NCBI GenBank assembly: GCA_030690515.1
Contig: JAUYGP010000476.1
Location: 1-7,030, forward strand
Length of the DNA: 7,030 nt
Direction: 5' to 3'
Source: Giesbergeria sp.
Lineage (GTDB): Bacteria; Pseudomonadota; Gammaproteobacteria; Burkholderiales; Burkholderiaceae_C
Both the position numbers and the translations under genes were made by a program. Shown here in pieces: positions 6,010 through 7,030 of this stretch; positions within the stretch are counted from its first letter, which is position 1, and the number at the start of each line of letters is the position of its first letter. The notes below the pieces were generated by a model. It saw only the letters and a program-made list of their open reading frames with translations. It made no database searches and had not been told where the DNA came from.

Positions 6010-7026
6010 CTATTGCAGAACGAGCTCGACCCGGCGGTTCTTGGTACGACCGTCTTCACTGCCGTTGCTGGCCACAGGGGCCAGCGACGCGACCCCGTTG
6101 CCCACCATGCGACTGGAAGCCACGCCGTAGTCTTTGACCAAGGCAGAGATCACTGCATCGGCCCGGCGCTTGGACAAAGCCATATTGCTGTCAAAGCTGC
6201 CCACGCTGTCGGTGTGCCCCACCACATGAAGCTTCACCCCCGGTTCCGCCTTGAGGAAGGCCGCGATCTGGTCCAGTGAGGGCCGGGATTCTGGTTTGAC
6301 GTCCGCCTTGCCCGTATCGAAATAGATGCCATAAATGGCCACCTTGCCGGTCGTGGTGATGGATTTGCCGATTTCAGAGGCACTCACCACCACCATGTTC
6401 TGCTGCATGGCCTTGGTTTCGAGGATGTCCACCGCGATGTAGGCACCCTGTCTGGACTTGTAGGTCTGGTCCGCCTTGCTCCAGTCGATGGAGACAAGGC
6501 GCACCGTCACGTTGTCTTTCTGGAACGTGCCGGTGCGCAGCGAATTGGTTTCGGCCGCGTACATCACGTATTCGGACCGGTTGTTCTTGATGACGTCCTT
6601 CTTGCTGCTGCTGAAGGGCACTAGAAAATTGGTCCACTTGCCCGCGGCCGGGTCTTTGGTGGAGTCGTAGAGCGCCTTGAACCCACTGGTGGTGAGTTCG
6701 TTGACATAGTTGCGGTACAGCTCCAGCGAACGGGTCTCGCCTGCAGCCTCGTACCACAGGCGCGTGAGCTTTCCTTCGAGCTGCAGGGGCGGCTGCACAT
6801 AGCGACGGGTACTTGCATCCAGATCGAACTCCTTGAAGGTAGAGGTCTGGAACTCCACTGCATCAAAGTTGCGCACCTCATAGCCCACCAGCACACTTCC
6901 ACCAAAGCGCTTGACCGCAGGATGGTCCTTACCACCAGGAATATCCTGCGCCCCGGCACTGCCCAGTAGCACCATCAATCCAGCCAGTGCCACCATGCAG
7001 CGGCGCACAAAAGATGTCACTGTCAT
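6010..7026 (-). CDS. OmpA-family outer-membrane protein with N-terminal DUF4892 domain
   Basis: This 338-residue exported protein is expected to attach to peptidoglycan. Residues 1-26 form a signal peptide with Arg8-Arg9, a hydrophobic core and a likely cleavage at AGA before Gln27. Residues of about 40-215 resemble DUF4892, with the typical LEGKLTRLWYEAAGETRSLE and the following LYRNYVNELTTSGFKALY. The OmpA C-terminal domain spans about 228-338: IYFDTGKADVKPES, VVGHTDSVGS, NMALSKRRADAV and KNRRVEL. Asp273 and Arg288 are spaced 15 apart, like the two diaminopimelate-binding residues of known OmpA domains. The beta-barrel domain of classical OmpA is absent. The ATG at 7026 gives a good signal peptide, but only 4 upstream bases are in the window, so the ribosome binding site and promoter cannot be judged. 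The deacylase gene follows 30 bases after the stop. The role of DUF4892 is unknown. Confidence 0.88.
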   Translation of the reverse strand: MTVTSFVRRCMVALAGLMVLLGSAGAQDIPGGKDHPAVKRFGGSVLVGYEVRNFDAVEFQTSTFKEFDLDASTRRYVQPPLQLEGKLTRLWYEAAGETRSLELYRNYVNELTTSGFKALYDSTKDPAAGKWTNFLVPFSSSKKDVIKNNRSEYVMYAAETNSLRTGTFQKDNVTVRLVSIDWSKADQTYKSRQGAYIAVDILETKAMQQNMVVVSASEIGKSITTTGKVAIYGIYFDTGKADVKPESRPSLDQIAAFLKAEPGVKLHVVGHTDSVGSFDSNMALSKRRADAVISALVKDYGVASSRMVGNGVASLAPVASNGSEDGRTKNRRVELVLQ

Positions 7027-7030
7027 TGCT

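Noticed and set aside
4900..6279. 459-codon open frame on the plus strand
   Set aside because: It runs antisense to the deacylase and the end of the OmpA gene, both of which have clear family motifs; its translation is rich in Arg, His and Pro with no recognisable domain. It is a by-product of high GC.

Overview
The window looks like chromosomal DNA from a high-GC betaproteobacterium, most likely of the family Comamonadaceae (Acidovorax or a relative). This rests on the strong GC bias of the coding DNA, the GC-rich third codon positions, and the style of the proteins. It is inferred without any database search. I see no tRNA, rRNA, insertion sequence, CRISPR array, prophage gene or integration site.

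Layout, left to right. Positions 1-2706 hold three genes on the minus strand. Read in the direction of transcription they are a RarD-type EamA transporter (2706-1738), an unrecognised secreted protein with a C-terminal membrane anchor (1609-938), and the first 243 codons of an exported DUF3857 protein that runs off the window (730-1). An AT-rich stretch of about 90 bases (2761-2850) lies upstream of the transporter. It contains a plausible promoter and a 19-base dyad. Next is a DHH/DHHA1 phosphoesterase of the NrnB-like type, also on the minus strand (3776-2847). From a 70-base divergent gap the plus strand carries a TerB-fold protein (3847-4308), whose stop codon overlaps the start of truC (4308-5060), the tRNA pseudouridine-65 synthase gene. 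truC runs 20 bases into the end of a convergent gene for an AstE/AspA-type zinc deacylase (5979-5041). That gene lies 30 bases downstream of a DUF4892-OmpA outer-membrane protein gene (7026-6010). The last two are probably cotranscribed.

Functionally this is mostly housekeeping and cell-envelope material: RNA turnover (DHH phosphoesterase), tRNA modification (TruC), peptidoglycan-outer membrane attachment (OmpA), transport (RarD) and two exported proteins of unknown role. I found no convincing new system. The points most worth a second look are a terminator-like hairpin in the first codons of the transporter gene, which suggests that the start is further downstream and that the leader is an attenuator; the AT-rich promoter island with its dyad; and the orphan anchored protein at 938-1609.
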